Assembly (NCBI GenBank): GCA_003255025.1
Contig: QANY01008839.1
Location: forward strand, 310,001-374,000
DNA: 64,000 nt
Reading direction: 5' to 3'
Source of the DNA: Datisca glomerata
Lineage: Eukaryota > Streptophyta > Magnoliopsida > Cucurbitales > Datiscaceae
A program made the translations under genes and the position numbers. Shown piece by piece: positions 34,141 through 45,599 of this stretch (within the stretch, counting starts at the first letter, position 1; each line of letters opens with the position of its first letter). Under the pieces are notes generated by a model. That model was given only the letters and a program-made list of their open reading frames with translations, had not been told where the DNA came from and made no database searches.

Positions 34141-35660
34141 TTCTGATTCAATAATGGAAGAACCACGAGAGGAGCCAGAGACTATCAAGCCTCGACGTAT
34201 TCGGGGAGTTGTGAGAGAACCTAAAAGGTACATGTCCTACGGAGAAGTTTTAACAGTTGTCTCAGAAAAGGACCCAAATGAACGAATCTCTTACTCGGAG
34301 GCCATAGCTGGTCCTAAAACAAACTTATGGTAGGAAGATATGAACTTTGAGATACATTCAATGTACTCGAATGGAGTTTGAAAATTTGTAGATCCTCTTG
34401 AAGGGATAAAACCCGTAGGATGCAAATGGATCTATAAGAAGAAAATAGGTCCCGATGGGAATGTAGAGACATTCAAAACTAAGCTAGTAGCCATGGGCTC
34501 CAGCCAAAAGGAAGGTATAGACTACGATGATACCTTCTCACCGGTAGGCATGCTTAAATCCATCTGAATCATTTTGTCCATTGCTGCTACCCTGAAATCT
34601 GGCAATTGGATGTTAGGACTGCCTTTTAAAACGGCAATCTTGAAGAGTGCATTTATATGGCTCGACCAGACGATTTCATGGAGAAAGGCCAAGAGGGAAA
34701 ATTTTGCGAAGTGCAGAAGTCCATTTATGGACTTAAGCAAGCGTCACGGTCGTGGAATATTCGAATTGACGAAACTGTTAAGAACTATGGTTTTGAGTAG
34801 TTGGTGGACGAACCCTGTGCGTATAAGTTGATACATGAAAGGAATGTGATTTTTCTAGTATTGTATGTAGATGATATTCTACTCATTATGAATGATGGAA
34901 GAAAATTGTCTAATGTTAAGTTTTGGCTTGCAAAGCAATTTGACATGAAGGGTCTTGGAGAACCTGTATTTGTCTTAGGTAATCAGATATTTCGAGATCG
35001 AAAGAATAGAAAATTGGCACTTTCTCAAACATCTTATATTGGATAAGGTGTTGGATCGCTTCAGTATGCAAAACTCCAAGAAAGGATTTCTTCCCTTTAG
35101 AAATGGAGTCAGCCTCTCCAAGGAGCAGTCTTCCAAAACTCCTCAAGAAGAGGAAGACATCATAAGGATACCCTATGCCTCAACCGTAGGAAGCCTCATG
35201 TACGCGATGCTTTGCACTAGACCTGATATTTGCTATGTTGTGGGCGTAGTAAGTCATTTCCAATCTAGTCCTAAAATCGAGCATTCAAATGCCGTCAAGC
35301 ATATCCTTAAGTATTTTAAGAGAACGATGGATTACATGCTTGTGTATTCAGCTAGTGACTAGAATATGACAGGGTATACAGATTTTGATTTTCAAGCTGA
35401 TAAGGACTTCAGGAGGTCCACTTCAGGATTGATGTTCATCCTGAATGGTGTAGCAGTTGTGTGGAGAAGTATCAAGCATCTTGCATTACTGATTTTACCA
35501 TAAAAGCTGAATATGTGATAGCTTGTGAAGCTGCAAAGGAGGTTGTATGGCTTAGGAAGTTCTTGAAGACTGTAGAAGTTATTTCAGATGCTAACAAGCC
35601 CATGACACTTTATTGTCATAATAGTGGAAATTTGTGAATTCTAGGAACCTAGAAGCCATA
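34141..35660 (+). pseudogene. Copia A reverse transcriptase and RNase H, broken
   Basis: RT begins near 34320. VGCKWIYKKKIGPDGNVETF, DYDDTFSPVGMLKSI, then after a frameshift FLVLYVDDILLIMNDGRKL (catalytic YVDD, about 34864) and VFVLGNQIFRDRKNRKLALS. The RNase H part has YASTVGSLMYAMLCTRPDIC (35172), HSNAVKHILKYFKRTMDYML, GYTDFDFQADKDFRRSTSG and AEYVIACEAAKEVVWLRKF-like sequence to about 35570. The end to 35660 is frameshifted. Confidence 0.8.
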
Positions 35661-35861
35661 AGAGATCCAAACACATAGAATGTAAGTAACACCTGATTAG
35701 AGAGATTGTTCAGTGTGGAGACATTGTGGTTATGCATATTTCAATGTTAACAACTTGGTAGATTCATTCCTGAAGATTTTAAGTAGTAAAATTTTTTACG
35801 GTCATCTGGAGGGCTTGGGGATAAGAGATTGTACAAGCCTACTTTAGTCCAAGTGGGATAT

Positions 35862-37707
35862 TATTGGAATATGTCCATAAAGTAATGTTTAATAACTATT
35901 TATTTGTATTTAGTTATTTCTCAGACATGTATTAATGAATTTTTAATGAATAAATTGAAACTTTTATTTTAAATTAAAGAGTGTTTATAAATTACTCAAG
36001 TCTTGGAACTTTTGTTAATGAAAGAAGAGTGAAGACATGAGCGTCTGCATACGAACTTTTTGGAATAGTTCAGATTGATATTCGCAGTCTTAAGATCAAC
36101 TGAGCAATCAAGTCCGATTATGACTGTTAGGTTAAAGCATTAGATGTCAGTATTGGGGCATAAGAGTGGAGACTCAAATGGTTAACCTAGACATGTTATG
36201 AACATATTGAATAGACAAGTAACAAATTAGTTTAGAGCTCAAAACTGTTTACTTAGCTCTAAATCTAATAGTTACATCTTAAAGGTATTTTCATAATTAC
36301 CTTAATCCTGAGGTGAATATGTACTTGACTAGGTTAGTTGCAATCTTTGATATGTCAAATGAATGAGTTTGAATTGGAAGGCAATACCTCGGCTGTTGAG
36401 ATTTTAATTTAATTAAGTAGGATTTGCATGATTCATGGACATGAAAATTTGTGGTTGGATTGTAAAAGTAACTTTATCACCTTATGCTTTATTGATGGGT
36501 GTGTAAATAAATTAACTTATCCAAAATTTGATGAAATGAGACATTGAGTAAGAAAGGAGTTAAAGAAATAATAACAAAAGGGTAAAATGGTAATTTTACA
36601 TTCCACTCTTGTTACTGATATTCACGATAGATATTATATTCAAATATTCTGTAGACCATGAAAATAAAAAGAGTTTATTTACACCAACTTAAAATGTAGC
36701 GCACATGAATCGAGAGTTAATTCGGCATCAAACCTATAGTGGAGTCGTACGATGTCAGGATTAAATAGGTCAGAAATTTATGAAATTTTTTTTGTCAAGT
36801 ATTTGAATTTTAAGCTTTGTTCATGTGGGTCCATTCGGTCTCAGAAATAGCTCAAAGAACATGAATAAAATAATGAACTAAGTCGGACCAAAATGTGTTT
36901 TAATGCAAAGGCATATTCCTTACACTTATATGTAATGGGTGATGTTACTTAAATTAGTTAAGTATAATTGTTGTATTCAATTAATTATTTTCTAATTATA
37001 AATAATTAGTTAAATAAAATAAATTAATTAATTATTTGATAATAATGAATTATATTCATCCATTGGATCGATGAATTTCGATACAACTAAAATTCTAGGA
37101 GATCATATAATTTTGGGAAATAATGGATAATTAGGGGAATTTTTGAAAATTTTATAATATATGGGTATATTTATAAATACCAAAAATTACCTTTTGATAA
37201 ATATCTAATAGTAATTTGATTGCAAAGAGATAATGAGTATTATATACAGTTTTCTCCTCTCACTACTATTCCCGCCGACATTAATCTGAAGAAGGGAAGA
37301 TTTGATTTTTCTCCTTCAATCATTTTGTGAGCTCACACTCAAATTTCTATGTAAAATTCTTCTGAGGTACATTTTTGAAATTAACGGGTGGTTGTTGGTG
37401 GACCAATTTGAAAATCATTCGTGGAAGATCAAGTTCATGAATTTGATCTTAAAGCTTGAAGAACACGAAGAACGCTCGAGAGAGTTCCACCAATTTAGAA
37501 ATTCTTCGATACAGAGTAAAGGTGAAAAATCGTTTTCCATTAATCTATTCATTTTAATATTGTATATGCATGATCAAATTAAAATTGGTTTTAAATTATT
37601 TAATTTGATTAAGTAAGTTAAATCAAATTTCTTTTATATTCCGCCAACGAACTGTTCGTGGTTCAAATCTAATTTTCGTTAATTTTTAAAACCGATCGAT
37701 CCTAGTA
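35862..37707 (+). repeat. Copia LTR shared by copies A and B
   Basis: Starts TATTGGAATATG after the purine tract of copy A and ends ...ATCCTAGTA just before the primer site of copy B. It is about 1,846 bases. A TATA box is likely at 37170-37179 (ttataaatac). Because A's polypurine tract and B's PBS sit on either side, this one LTR is the 3' LTR of A and the 5' LTR of B. The 104-codon open frame at 37302-37616 has no recognised domain. Confidence 0.75.
37166..37180 (+). promoter_or_regulatory. TATA box of the copia LTR
   Basis: 'gtatatttataaatac' in the LTR, followed 70-90 bases later by a C/T-rich stretch (tttctcctctcac) typical of a plant transcription start. Inferred from sequence. Confidence 0.45.
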
Positions 37708-37708
37708 A

Positions 37709-37722
37709 TTGGTATCAAAGTG
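37709..37722 (+). other. Primer-binding site of copia copy B
   Basis: TTGGTATCAAAGTG directly after the LTR, one mismatch from the met-tRNA PBS TGGTATCAGAG. Confidence 0.75.
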
Positions 37723-39127
37723 TAGGTTTAAGATTATGCACATAGATAATTAAAATGAACGCATCATGAATTTTAGGGATGTTGGCATATGTTTGTATGG
37801 TAGATTCAAAACTATTTTTAATATGTTTTGTGATTAGATCCATAACTATTAACTCTAGGCATTTTTTTTATTTAAAATTGATGTACGCCGAATTTGAGGC
37901 AAAATTTTTTATGTAATTTAATTATTTCAACTGTTATAAATTCTAAATTCATTGTAAATTCATCGTCACCTCAAAATCATCACCAGACATCACTTTAAAC
38001 CGCTGTCGAGAAGTCACCAGACAACCACTAAGAAGATGCCAGAAACGATACTGTTCACGCCGGCTGTTCACCGACGGTACTGTTCATCATGCAATACTGT
38101 TCACCGCTGGCTGCTGGCCGCTGCTCGCCGCTGTTGCCATGTGTTGTCCCTTGCAAGGTAGAGTCCTAATCGGATTAGGAAACCTACAAGTTTGGGAAAC
38201 TCATGGTTTTAGGAAACCTAGGGTTTTTGAAATTCAAATTTAGAATATGATTTCAGAATCAAATTTAGTCCCTTATTTAATTTGATAAATTTTTCAACAC
38301 TTGTTTAATTCTTATTTATTTTAAAATTGTTTAAAAATAAATCAATTTACTAATTACTTGGTAATTTGTTTATCAAAGTGAAAATATGTTCAAAAATTAA
38401 AATTTTTGAACATATATGTCACAAAATGGTAGGACAACATGGAGACGAATGAGCAAATTGTAGACGCCATGAAATTTAGTTCATAAAATAATTTGTATTT
38501 ATTTATTAGTTCTTATGGGTTGTAATTAGAAATGATCCAATAGGAAGGTTACATTTAAATGTATGATTTAATTTTAATCGCACATCATCATATAATATGC
38601 CATATAGATTAGGGATATGCCAAAACAATTGAATATGAAAACATAACTTTTGAGCGGTCCTCACTTGAATGTGAAAACTTTAGAATCGTGTTGCTTTGAG
38701 TCATCGAATTGCTTCAGAAGCTTAGACTTCTAAAGGGAATGGTGGGGCAGGGCCATCCCAAAGACGAACTGTTAGTCCATAACAAACTTTAAGAGTCGAT
38801 GAGTTGGTTGGACACTTAGACTGAAGCACATTGGAATCCCCCCATAGGGGCTAGCCAATGGGGTTAGGGTGACCAAAAAAATTGGTGATTGGTTAAGCTA
38901 GATATGAAGACATTTGAGCGTTAAACAAACGAGACGAGTCTCGATGCGATATGAGATAGTTTGGACTTAATTCCTTGATGAGACAAACTACCATTTTTTA
39001 TCGTAACATCGTTGAGGGAATATTTTTTTAATAGATTTTAAAATATTTAGTAGTTGCATCATGCATCATACTTTCCTAAACAATTGAGCATTTATTTAAA
39101 CCGTTTTATTTGTTCTTTTTAGTAATC

Positions 39128-39868
39128 ACGTCGCTATTCCCTGTCTCAACTATTCTTAATGCGAACAAATTCAACAGTGAAAATCATGTGGTTTGGAAAT
39201 AAAATCTTGATATTTTACTGACGATAGAAAAGAACATGTTTGTGCTCACTACCCCTTGTCCTCTTGATCCTATTGTTGAATCGACTCAAGAGAAAAATGA
39301 TATTTATGTTTCTTGGCTATGTTCTGATGAGATCGCCAAATGTTACATCTTGGCATCTATGAGCAATGTGTTGCAACAGCACCATCAGAACTTTGAGACC
39401 GCCTCTGATATAATGTTAAACATCACTGAAATGTTAGGGGATCAGGGTCGTCAAGCCAGACAGAAAACTGTGCATAACTTCACTAACTGTAGGACTGCAC
39501 CTGGAACTTCTGTCAGAGAACATCTGATGTTGATCATAAGTTATCTGAATGAGATGGAGATAATGGATGCTAAGGTCCATGGCGAGACTCAAATGGATAT
39601 GATCCTAGAGACTTTGTCTAGTACTTTTGAGAATTTCAAGCTTAATTATTCGATGAAAAAGCTAAACTACTCACTTCCTAAGCTCATGAAGGAGCTACAA
39701 GCTGTTGAGACCCAATTTCTAAAGGGCAAGAGGAAATTTGGAGAGGTTGACTTTACTAAAAGTATGCCTTCCACCTCTAGCTCTAAGAAGAAATAGAGAA
39801 TGAGTCCAAGGAAAGCGAAGAAGCAGAAGTCGAGGGCTGCCAAAGGCAAGAGCACTGCGAGAGTAGAC
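39128..39868 (+). pseudogene. Copia B gag, broken and lacking the zinc knuckle
   Basis: The start codon position aligned to copy A is ACG (39128). ENHVVWK is followed by TAA (39200-39202) exactly where copy A has its TAA. The open part shows KCYILASMSNVLQQHHQNFE, GRQARQKTVHNFTNC, ISYLNEMEIMDAKVHGE and SLPKLMKELQAVETQFLKGK. After a TAG at 39796 the basic linker continues, but about 93 bases that encode the CCHC knuckle in copy A are missing, so RVD is joined to MFTEAYYVAD. Confidence 0.8.
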
Positions 39869-39910
39869 ATGTTTACTGAGGCCTATTATGTAGCTGACTA
39901 TACTTTCTCT

Positions 39911-40600
39911 TATATGGTTAGTGAGAAGTACAAAGAAGAAAACATTGATATTAAAGAAGGGGTCGAATATCTTGTTCAACAGTTGGATTCTTTAGATGAA
40001 AGAGATCAGTTGGTAACTGAACTAGTTAAGTATCGTTTAAAGTTTCCACCCTTTTTCAATTTTACAGCCACTGCTATGATAAACACTAGTCATCCTCATA
40101 AGTGTTTCTTCGTTTCGAATTAGATTTTCATATGTTTTATGTTGATTTCATTTTTAATGTAAATAGTTGTATTTATAGGTATTTGGTGGTAGCGTAATGG
40201 TTCAATATTCCATGTATTGTAAAAGATTGCAATTAGAATTTTGAGTCAACCGTGTAGCTCGTCAACTTGTGAAAGAAATTGGAGTGCATGGGAAGCAGCC
40301 CAAATGAAAAAGAGAAATAGATTGGCACTGACAATGTTGTATGATTTAGTGTACGTGAGAATGAACTCTTTGATGATGACAATGTATAAGGATCGTGAAA
40401 TGCTGGATATGACGCCTATTGATCTTTCTAAGATAAATCCATTTGCTGAAATAGGATTTGAAGAAGAACTAGAATGTTTTTTTGAAGAAGAACCATTTGC
40501 TTTAGATGACATGAGCTTGTGCAACTGGTCTGAGCTACTTTGTACCCCAAATGAATCTTGTTTTGATGAAACTTTACCACCCGACGATCCCATTATTTGA
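39911..40600 (+). pseudogene. hAT transposase C-terminus
   Basis: The frame reads through from copia gag into KEGVEYLVQQLDSLDERDQL and VTELVKYRLKFPPFFNF, then after a probable intron (about 40095-40178) into KIAIRILSQPCSSSTCERNW and SAWEAAQMKKRNRLALTML, with DLVYVRMNS after it. The latter is the hAT dimerisation domain (PF05699), usually LSQxCSSSxCERNWSxxxxIHxKKRNRL. The last part, PIDLSKINPFAEIG and an acidic tail to a stop at 40598, is intact for 120 codons. The N-terminal and catalytic parts are missing, cut by the junction with copia B. Confidence 0.8.
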
Positions 40601-42540
40601 TAGTTTTTATTAATTCAATTAGTTTTTATGGATTGAATATTTTGGATTAATGATTATATTTTGGTTGAATAGAATACTATTAATTGATCAACATATTTTG
40701 GTTTATGAAAATGTTTAAGAAATTTGTAGAATGATATTTTGTCATATTCATAATATATTGTTATATTAATATTTATTTATAAATGTTAAAACCATATTTT
40801 TAGTACCAAATTTTTTAAAAGAAAACGTATAATACTCGTTTAAAACTCGTATCTGAATTTTTACGTATCATGTATTATTGATCAAATTTTAACCAAATAT
40901 TTAACTATTAAATTCTCAAATTATACATATCGAATAATATTCTGTATTTTTATCATTCTCGAATTGGCTAACCGTGCTCCAAACTGGGCAATGTAAAGTA
41001 GCTGTCAACTGTTCAGCGACTGCTTTTGATAGAAATGGCTTTGAGTTGACTCATTTATCTAGGTCACACAGATAGAAAAGATGTCACTAACGAGAAGCTA
41101 AATGCAAAGGAGCTGTCAACTATTCATTGATTGCTTTTGACATAAATGGATTTGAGTTAGCTCGTTTATCTAGGTCACACAAATAGAAAAGATATAATTA
41201 ACGTGAAGCTAAATGAAAATATAAAAAAAATATGAAAGGAAAAGGAGCTAGGCCAAAGAACTTACTAAAAAATTTCCAAATCTGAGGAATGATCTAGCGG
41301 CTATCAGCTCTCCAATTTCGTCCGACGTTTAAAATGTCATGTTCTCATCCTTTGTCTCCTTTGGGGAGTTCTCTTATGAGGGGTTTGCTCTTGTCCATTT
41401 GACTACGTAAGTGAGTCGAAGCTCAGTAAAACCCAAGCCTAAGTTATAATGCCTATTCAAAGCTTTGAAGTAGAGAACAATTCTATCAGAATTAGGGTTG
41501 AACTGGGAAGGGGCCAAGTGGTAATGACTAATGAATTCCTAAAAAGAAATCTAAAACCTAAAGCTGTGTACACGGGATGTATCGTAATTTCTACAAGGTT
41601 TACAAGGAACTCCCGAATCACCACTTTCCTTAAGAGTTCAAAGGATATCAGAAGGAAATGCATCTTGATAAATAGTCATGAACTCCCTAAATTGGGGCTT
41701 CGTTCCAAACCCTAGAAATGGAGGGGGAGAATATGGTATCTTCACATTTCTAGAAATCAAAGAAAAATGTGAAGAAGAAGATGAAAAAATCTAACAGAGA
41801 GAATGAAAGAGATTTACGAGTTTGAAAGTAAGAAGTGAAGGAAGAATGGAGATGGTGGTCCTATAAATAAGACACGAATTGAAAAGGTGTCACTAAAAAG
41901 TTGCGACCGAAAAGGTGTGAATGAAAAGGCGTGAGTGAGAAGACGTGATGGAAATGAATCATCGCGATGGCTAAAGAAGAGGTAATTGGAGTCTGCCAAA
42001 AGTGACTTGGTAAAAAACGTCACATGTTCGCAAGAAGGACATGAAAATGGACAACGAGAAGATGAAAGGTTAAAAGAAATAGGGGTAATCATTACATATC
42101 GGCAAAAGAATTTTAACGAGTGTAATGGGGCCAATGAACGGTCAAAACTTTGTCTCTCATGTGGCAAAATCTAGACCAAAGAGTTAATAAGGGAATGTGG
42201 TTGAATGAGAGCCGTTAGATCAGCATGACGACTACAAAAAGAATCATAGAGGAGAATATTTCTTCGTAACAACCAGATTGCTATTATAACAGCTCCGCAA
42301 GGCTAGCAACAGAAATAGGAATTCATTATCTATTAGCTGTCAATTTATGTATAAATAAGAGCATGTAGAACACCTTGAAAAAGAGATCGAATACAAGCTT
42401 AACTCGACTTTTGGCTCATTCTCTCTAATTATTGTTCGTATCATTCTTTTTATCGTAGATTTTTTCGTTCAGGAAAAACTCTTTACAGTTACAATGTTTA
42501 ACATTGTCACGTAAGACACGTAAACTTTTAACATTATTAA
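40601..42540. other. Unassigned region, possibly a decayed LTR
   Basis: 40998-41105 and 41109-41216 are tandem copies of a 110-base unit. From about 41280 to 42510 the texture is LTR-like: a TATA box (tatgtataaataaga, 42347-42361) followed by 'gaacaccttgaaaaag' and a T-rich 3' stretch. No second LTR, PBS or coding sequence was found. Open frames at 41449-41715 and on minus at 41814-42167 have no known domain. Confidence 0.35.
40998..41216 (+). repeat. Tandem duplication of a 110-base unit
   Basis: 'gctgtcaactgttcagcgac...agaagctaaatg' is followed at once by 'gctgtcaactattcattgat...gtgaagctaaatg'; both contain 'ctaggtcacaca-atagaaa'. About ten mismatches are visible. Confidence 0.75.
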
Positions 42541-42880
42541 ACAATGAAAAATAAATTAAATAAAACATTTGCAAACCTTGAGCAAGCCACACATATGAAT
42601 AACATTAACTCACACACCAAATCATAAAGAAATTAGTTTTCGAGGTTCAGTAAACTAAAAATTCACCTTCGCATAACAACCAAAACATGGAGAATTTAAA
42701 TGAAAAGCAAAAGAAAACACACAAAATTCCCCACTATTCGATCATTTTGACCATTGTCAATTCACTTTTTAGATTTCAGGAAATTCATATTTTATAGTTT
42801 TATCAGGAAAAAATATAACATATTTGCAATTTTCTTAAATATTTTAGTTTGTAATATATTTTGCAGTTGTAGACAAATAG
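42541..42880 (+). repeat. Interspersed repeat family, copy 3 (left part)
   Basis: Phrases 'aaacatttgcaa', 'ttgaccattgtcaattc', 'atcaggaaaaaatataacat', 'atatttgcaatttt' and 'gcagttgtagaca' parallel 11220-11575 in order. The copy is cut by the gypsy element at 42881 and resumes at 55090. Confidence 0.6.
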
Positions 42881-43138
42881 TGGGGAATAAAAATCACATG
42901 GGCTACAACCCACATAAATAGGGAGGCCCAATACTTAATCAATAATAAGAGGCCCAAGAAAATCTTAGCCCAGAGGTTCCAGATGATGGACCAACCTCAT
43001 CACATCCGAGGTCATTAAGATGACTGAGGGCTCATGACATCCGAGGTCACTAAGATGATCGGAGACTCATCACATCCGAGGTCACTAAGATGACTGAGGA
43101 CCCATCACATCCGAGGTCATTAAGATGGCTGAGGACTC
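42881..43138 (+). repeat. 5' LTR of the gag-pro gypsy, first piece
   Basis: Contains the diagnostic 'catcacatccgaggtcacta' 34-36-base tandem units (42990-43135). Interrupted at 43138 by the copia element. Confidence 0.75.
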
Positions 43139-45324
43139 TGCAGAAGCATGGAGGCGCGTGGCCTTTTAAAAACTTAAACTTCTAAAAATTGAATTTTTTT
43201 AGTAAAACAAAACTTGTGCAACGCCACGATAACCAAATAAAAACTTTTATTGAAATTTTTTTTAATCAATCAAGATCCATATATATTTATAAGTTAAATA
43301 TACAACATACAAGATTAAGAATCATATACCTCTTGTAGTCTATATCAAGTGTGCTTGCAAAAACTAATCGATCATTCATTCCCACAAAATCATTCCAACG
43401 ATCAGTAGACTCTCAGTACCACACCAAATCAATCCTCAACGCACTAGGACATGTTTGGGCATGTAGAATATTATAAGACATTTTTCTGTCTTTAGATGTT
43501 AGTAACACATGAGATCTAGAGATTTACTGAAAATAACTTTTGTGAGACGATTCTCTAAAAGAACGTGATGATTATTCTTTTAGAAATTTGATTAATGTTT
43601 AATTACAGAAGAAAATCTTTCTGATTCCAATCATGTTCTAAATTCAACTCTTGATCGCCAAACTGATGATCTGATAAACTGATTATCTCCTCTTCTTTCA
43701 ACTACTTAGAATAATATATGTATATATTTTAGATAATTACATATCATATTTTTATGGATTAACAGAAATAATATTTAATTATAAAATTATCAATTGCAGT
43801 GGCGCCCACTGTAATTGGGCACAACTACAGTGCCAACCTGGCACTACAGTGTGCCGTGAGCCAGCATAGTGCCTCACGGCACTACAACACTCACTATTGT
43901 AATGCCACATGGCACCAAAGTAGTCCACGTCAATTTATGATACCCTATCAGTGATTGATACTTGGCAACTACTGTAAATTAAATATTTATTTTAATCAGA
44001 TAATTATTAAGATATCAATCAATTCAAAATTAACATATCTGATTATCCCTATTAACTAATTTATTTGTTATTTGATAAATAACAGGTTTAGTTGATTTAA
44101 ATTATTACCTAATAATAATTTCATTATCTAATTTTACATATTAGATATTCTGTCTCATTTATCGATAATAAAAAATCGACAATTATATATATATAGTTTT
44201 TGAAAATTATAATTAAATATATAAATAATTTATTTATTAATTCTTAATTAATTAATCAGACATAATTATCTTATAATTATGTACTTACCCAGATTAAAAA
44301 TTCCTTTTGCAATACAATCATTTTCTCATGTCTTGAAATATTCAGACCCTAGATAGCGTAGTATAGAGGTTACTTCGGGATCATAGATCTATAAACCAGA
44401 TTATTAATTAAACTCTTTAATTAAATATTCTTATTTATTAATTCCATTGTTACTCCATTTTAAATATGGAGTTGTACTCCTAGAGATTATAGAATGTATT
44501 TACAGAGTATTCTCATATAGTTCACTGATATAATCATTTCATATAATTCTGTCCTCCAATTATTGGTTTGTAAATTAGAACTGATCAAAATCACCATTTT
44601 ACCCTTCTAATTACCTCTTGATTCTTAAGTACCATTAATCTACTAGTGAATGTGTAATCTTATTATAAATTTGAGCTCAATAACCATTTAGTTTCAGAAT
44701 TAAACTTAAGGGAACCAATATATGATCCGTTAGAAAAGCTTAGATTCCAAAACTTATAAGATAATGTCCCTAGCTATGCACATCATTGAATCTTCAAACC
44801 AAAAGTCACTGGCCTGATTAACAACTTTAATGAGTGAATCAAAAGATCCAGTAGATATGCATAGGAGTTCATGACTACTCATGATTCAGACTGATCTAAA
44901 TATGATCATCGAATTGATGTGTATTAAATATTATGATAAACAACACGTTAATTAAGATATTAATTCACACGGTCATGTCATATATAATCTTATTATATAA
45001 AGTATATTTACTAAGATGTTTATCCATATCAATGATCCGGATCTAAATCACACGTATTTATAATGCTTAGTAAACTGTACTAACAACCATTCATTAAAGA
45101 TTCCGTACTTTAATATGTTGCTGATAATTTTATTAATTATCTATGATCTTAATCATATCGTACTAATACAAGATCATAGTCTCATTAATGAATATGAAAT
45201 TTTCAGATATTTAAATAAATTATTCAACAATAATTTAAAAGAACAATTATAAGAAAAATGTAATCTTCTTTAAATTTTATATCAAAATGTCAATACACAT
45301 GCTTTGAGGGCATAACCCCCAACA
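43139..45324 (-). repeat. 3' LTR of the nested copia
   Basis: 2,186 bases, ending CATAACCCCCAACA beside the polypurine tract. It holds a GC-rich palindromic cluster (43820-43930, 'gccgtgagccagcatagtgc', 'ctcacggcac') that is reduced to one copy in the partner LTR. The shared order of phrases ('gttatttgataaataacagg', 'tcatgactactca') is clear, with many differences, so the insertion is old. Confidence 0.8.
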
Positions 45325-45339
45325 ATCTCCCACTTGTCC
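45325..45339 (-). other. Polypurine tract of the nested copia
   Basis: Minus strand GGACAAGTGGGAGATTG abuts the LTR start TGTTGGGGG, as is usual in plant copia elements. Confidence 0.75.
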
Positions 45340-45595
45340 TAAAGCAAACGTGGCATCTCTCTTAATCCCATGTTACGCACGTGACCCTCAAATGACTTCG
45401 CAGGAAGTGCCTTCGTAAAAGCATCAGCTAGATTATGTTCTGATGTTATCTCCATAACAGTCACATCCCCTCGATACACGATTGGTTAGTGGCTCCTGAA
45501 TCAAGAATCTAGGATGACAGATCATATTTCACTAAACAAGCTTCAAGTACAAGTAAATCATATTTAGCTTTCTTTTTCAGCTCAGAGAGATACTT
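45340..45595 (-). pseudogene. Fused stub of copia protease and pol C-terminus
   Basis: Minus strand gives the protease active site DSGATNQSC (about 45490-45515), then within a few codons VTVMEITSEHNLADAFTK and SFEGHVRNMGLREM (45350-45450), the last residues of copia RNase H. About 3 kb of integrase, RT and RNase H normally between them is gone, with a sharp join near 45483. The active-site DSGATN is intact, unlike that of copy A. Confidence 0.75.
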
Positions 45596-45599
45596 GTTA

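Larger units (their letters stand above)
30622..37707 (+). mobile_element. Ty1/copia element, copy A (5' truncated) with its 3' LTR
   Basis: From about 30622 the leader matches copy B from about 38118 ('gctcgccgctg', 'gtagagtcctaatcggatta', 'ggcagggtcgtccca'-type block). Then gag, protease, integrase, RT and RNase H follow in copia order, then a purine tract (AAGTGGGATAT, 35851-35861) and the LTR. The 5' LTR, the PBS and the first 400 or so leader bases are absent. Coding is broken throughout. Confidence 0.8.
37708..39910 (+). mobile_element. Ty1/copia element, copy B (3' truncated)
   Basis: PBS and leader (with several 'actgttcaccg' phrases, 38045-38110), the leader block shared with copy A, then gag only. 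Homology with copy A stops at about 39910 ('gactatactttctctta'), where hAT transposase sequence begins. Protease, integrase, RT and RNase H are absent. Confidence 0.75.

Noticed and set aside
37302..37616. 104-codon open frame between the two copia bodies
   Set aside because: It lies wholly in the LTR, between TATA and the PBS, and has no known motif.
41449..42167. Open frames of 88 and 117 codons near a TATA box
   Set aside because: No recognisable domain, unusual overlap on both strands, and likely LTR-like sequence.
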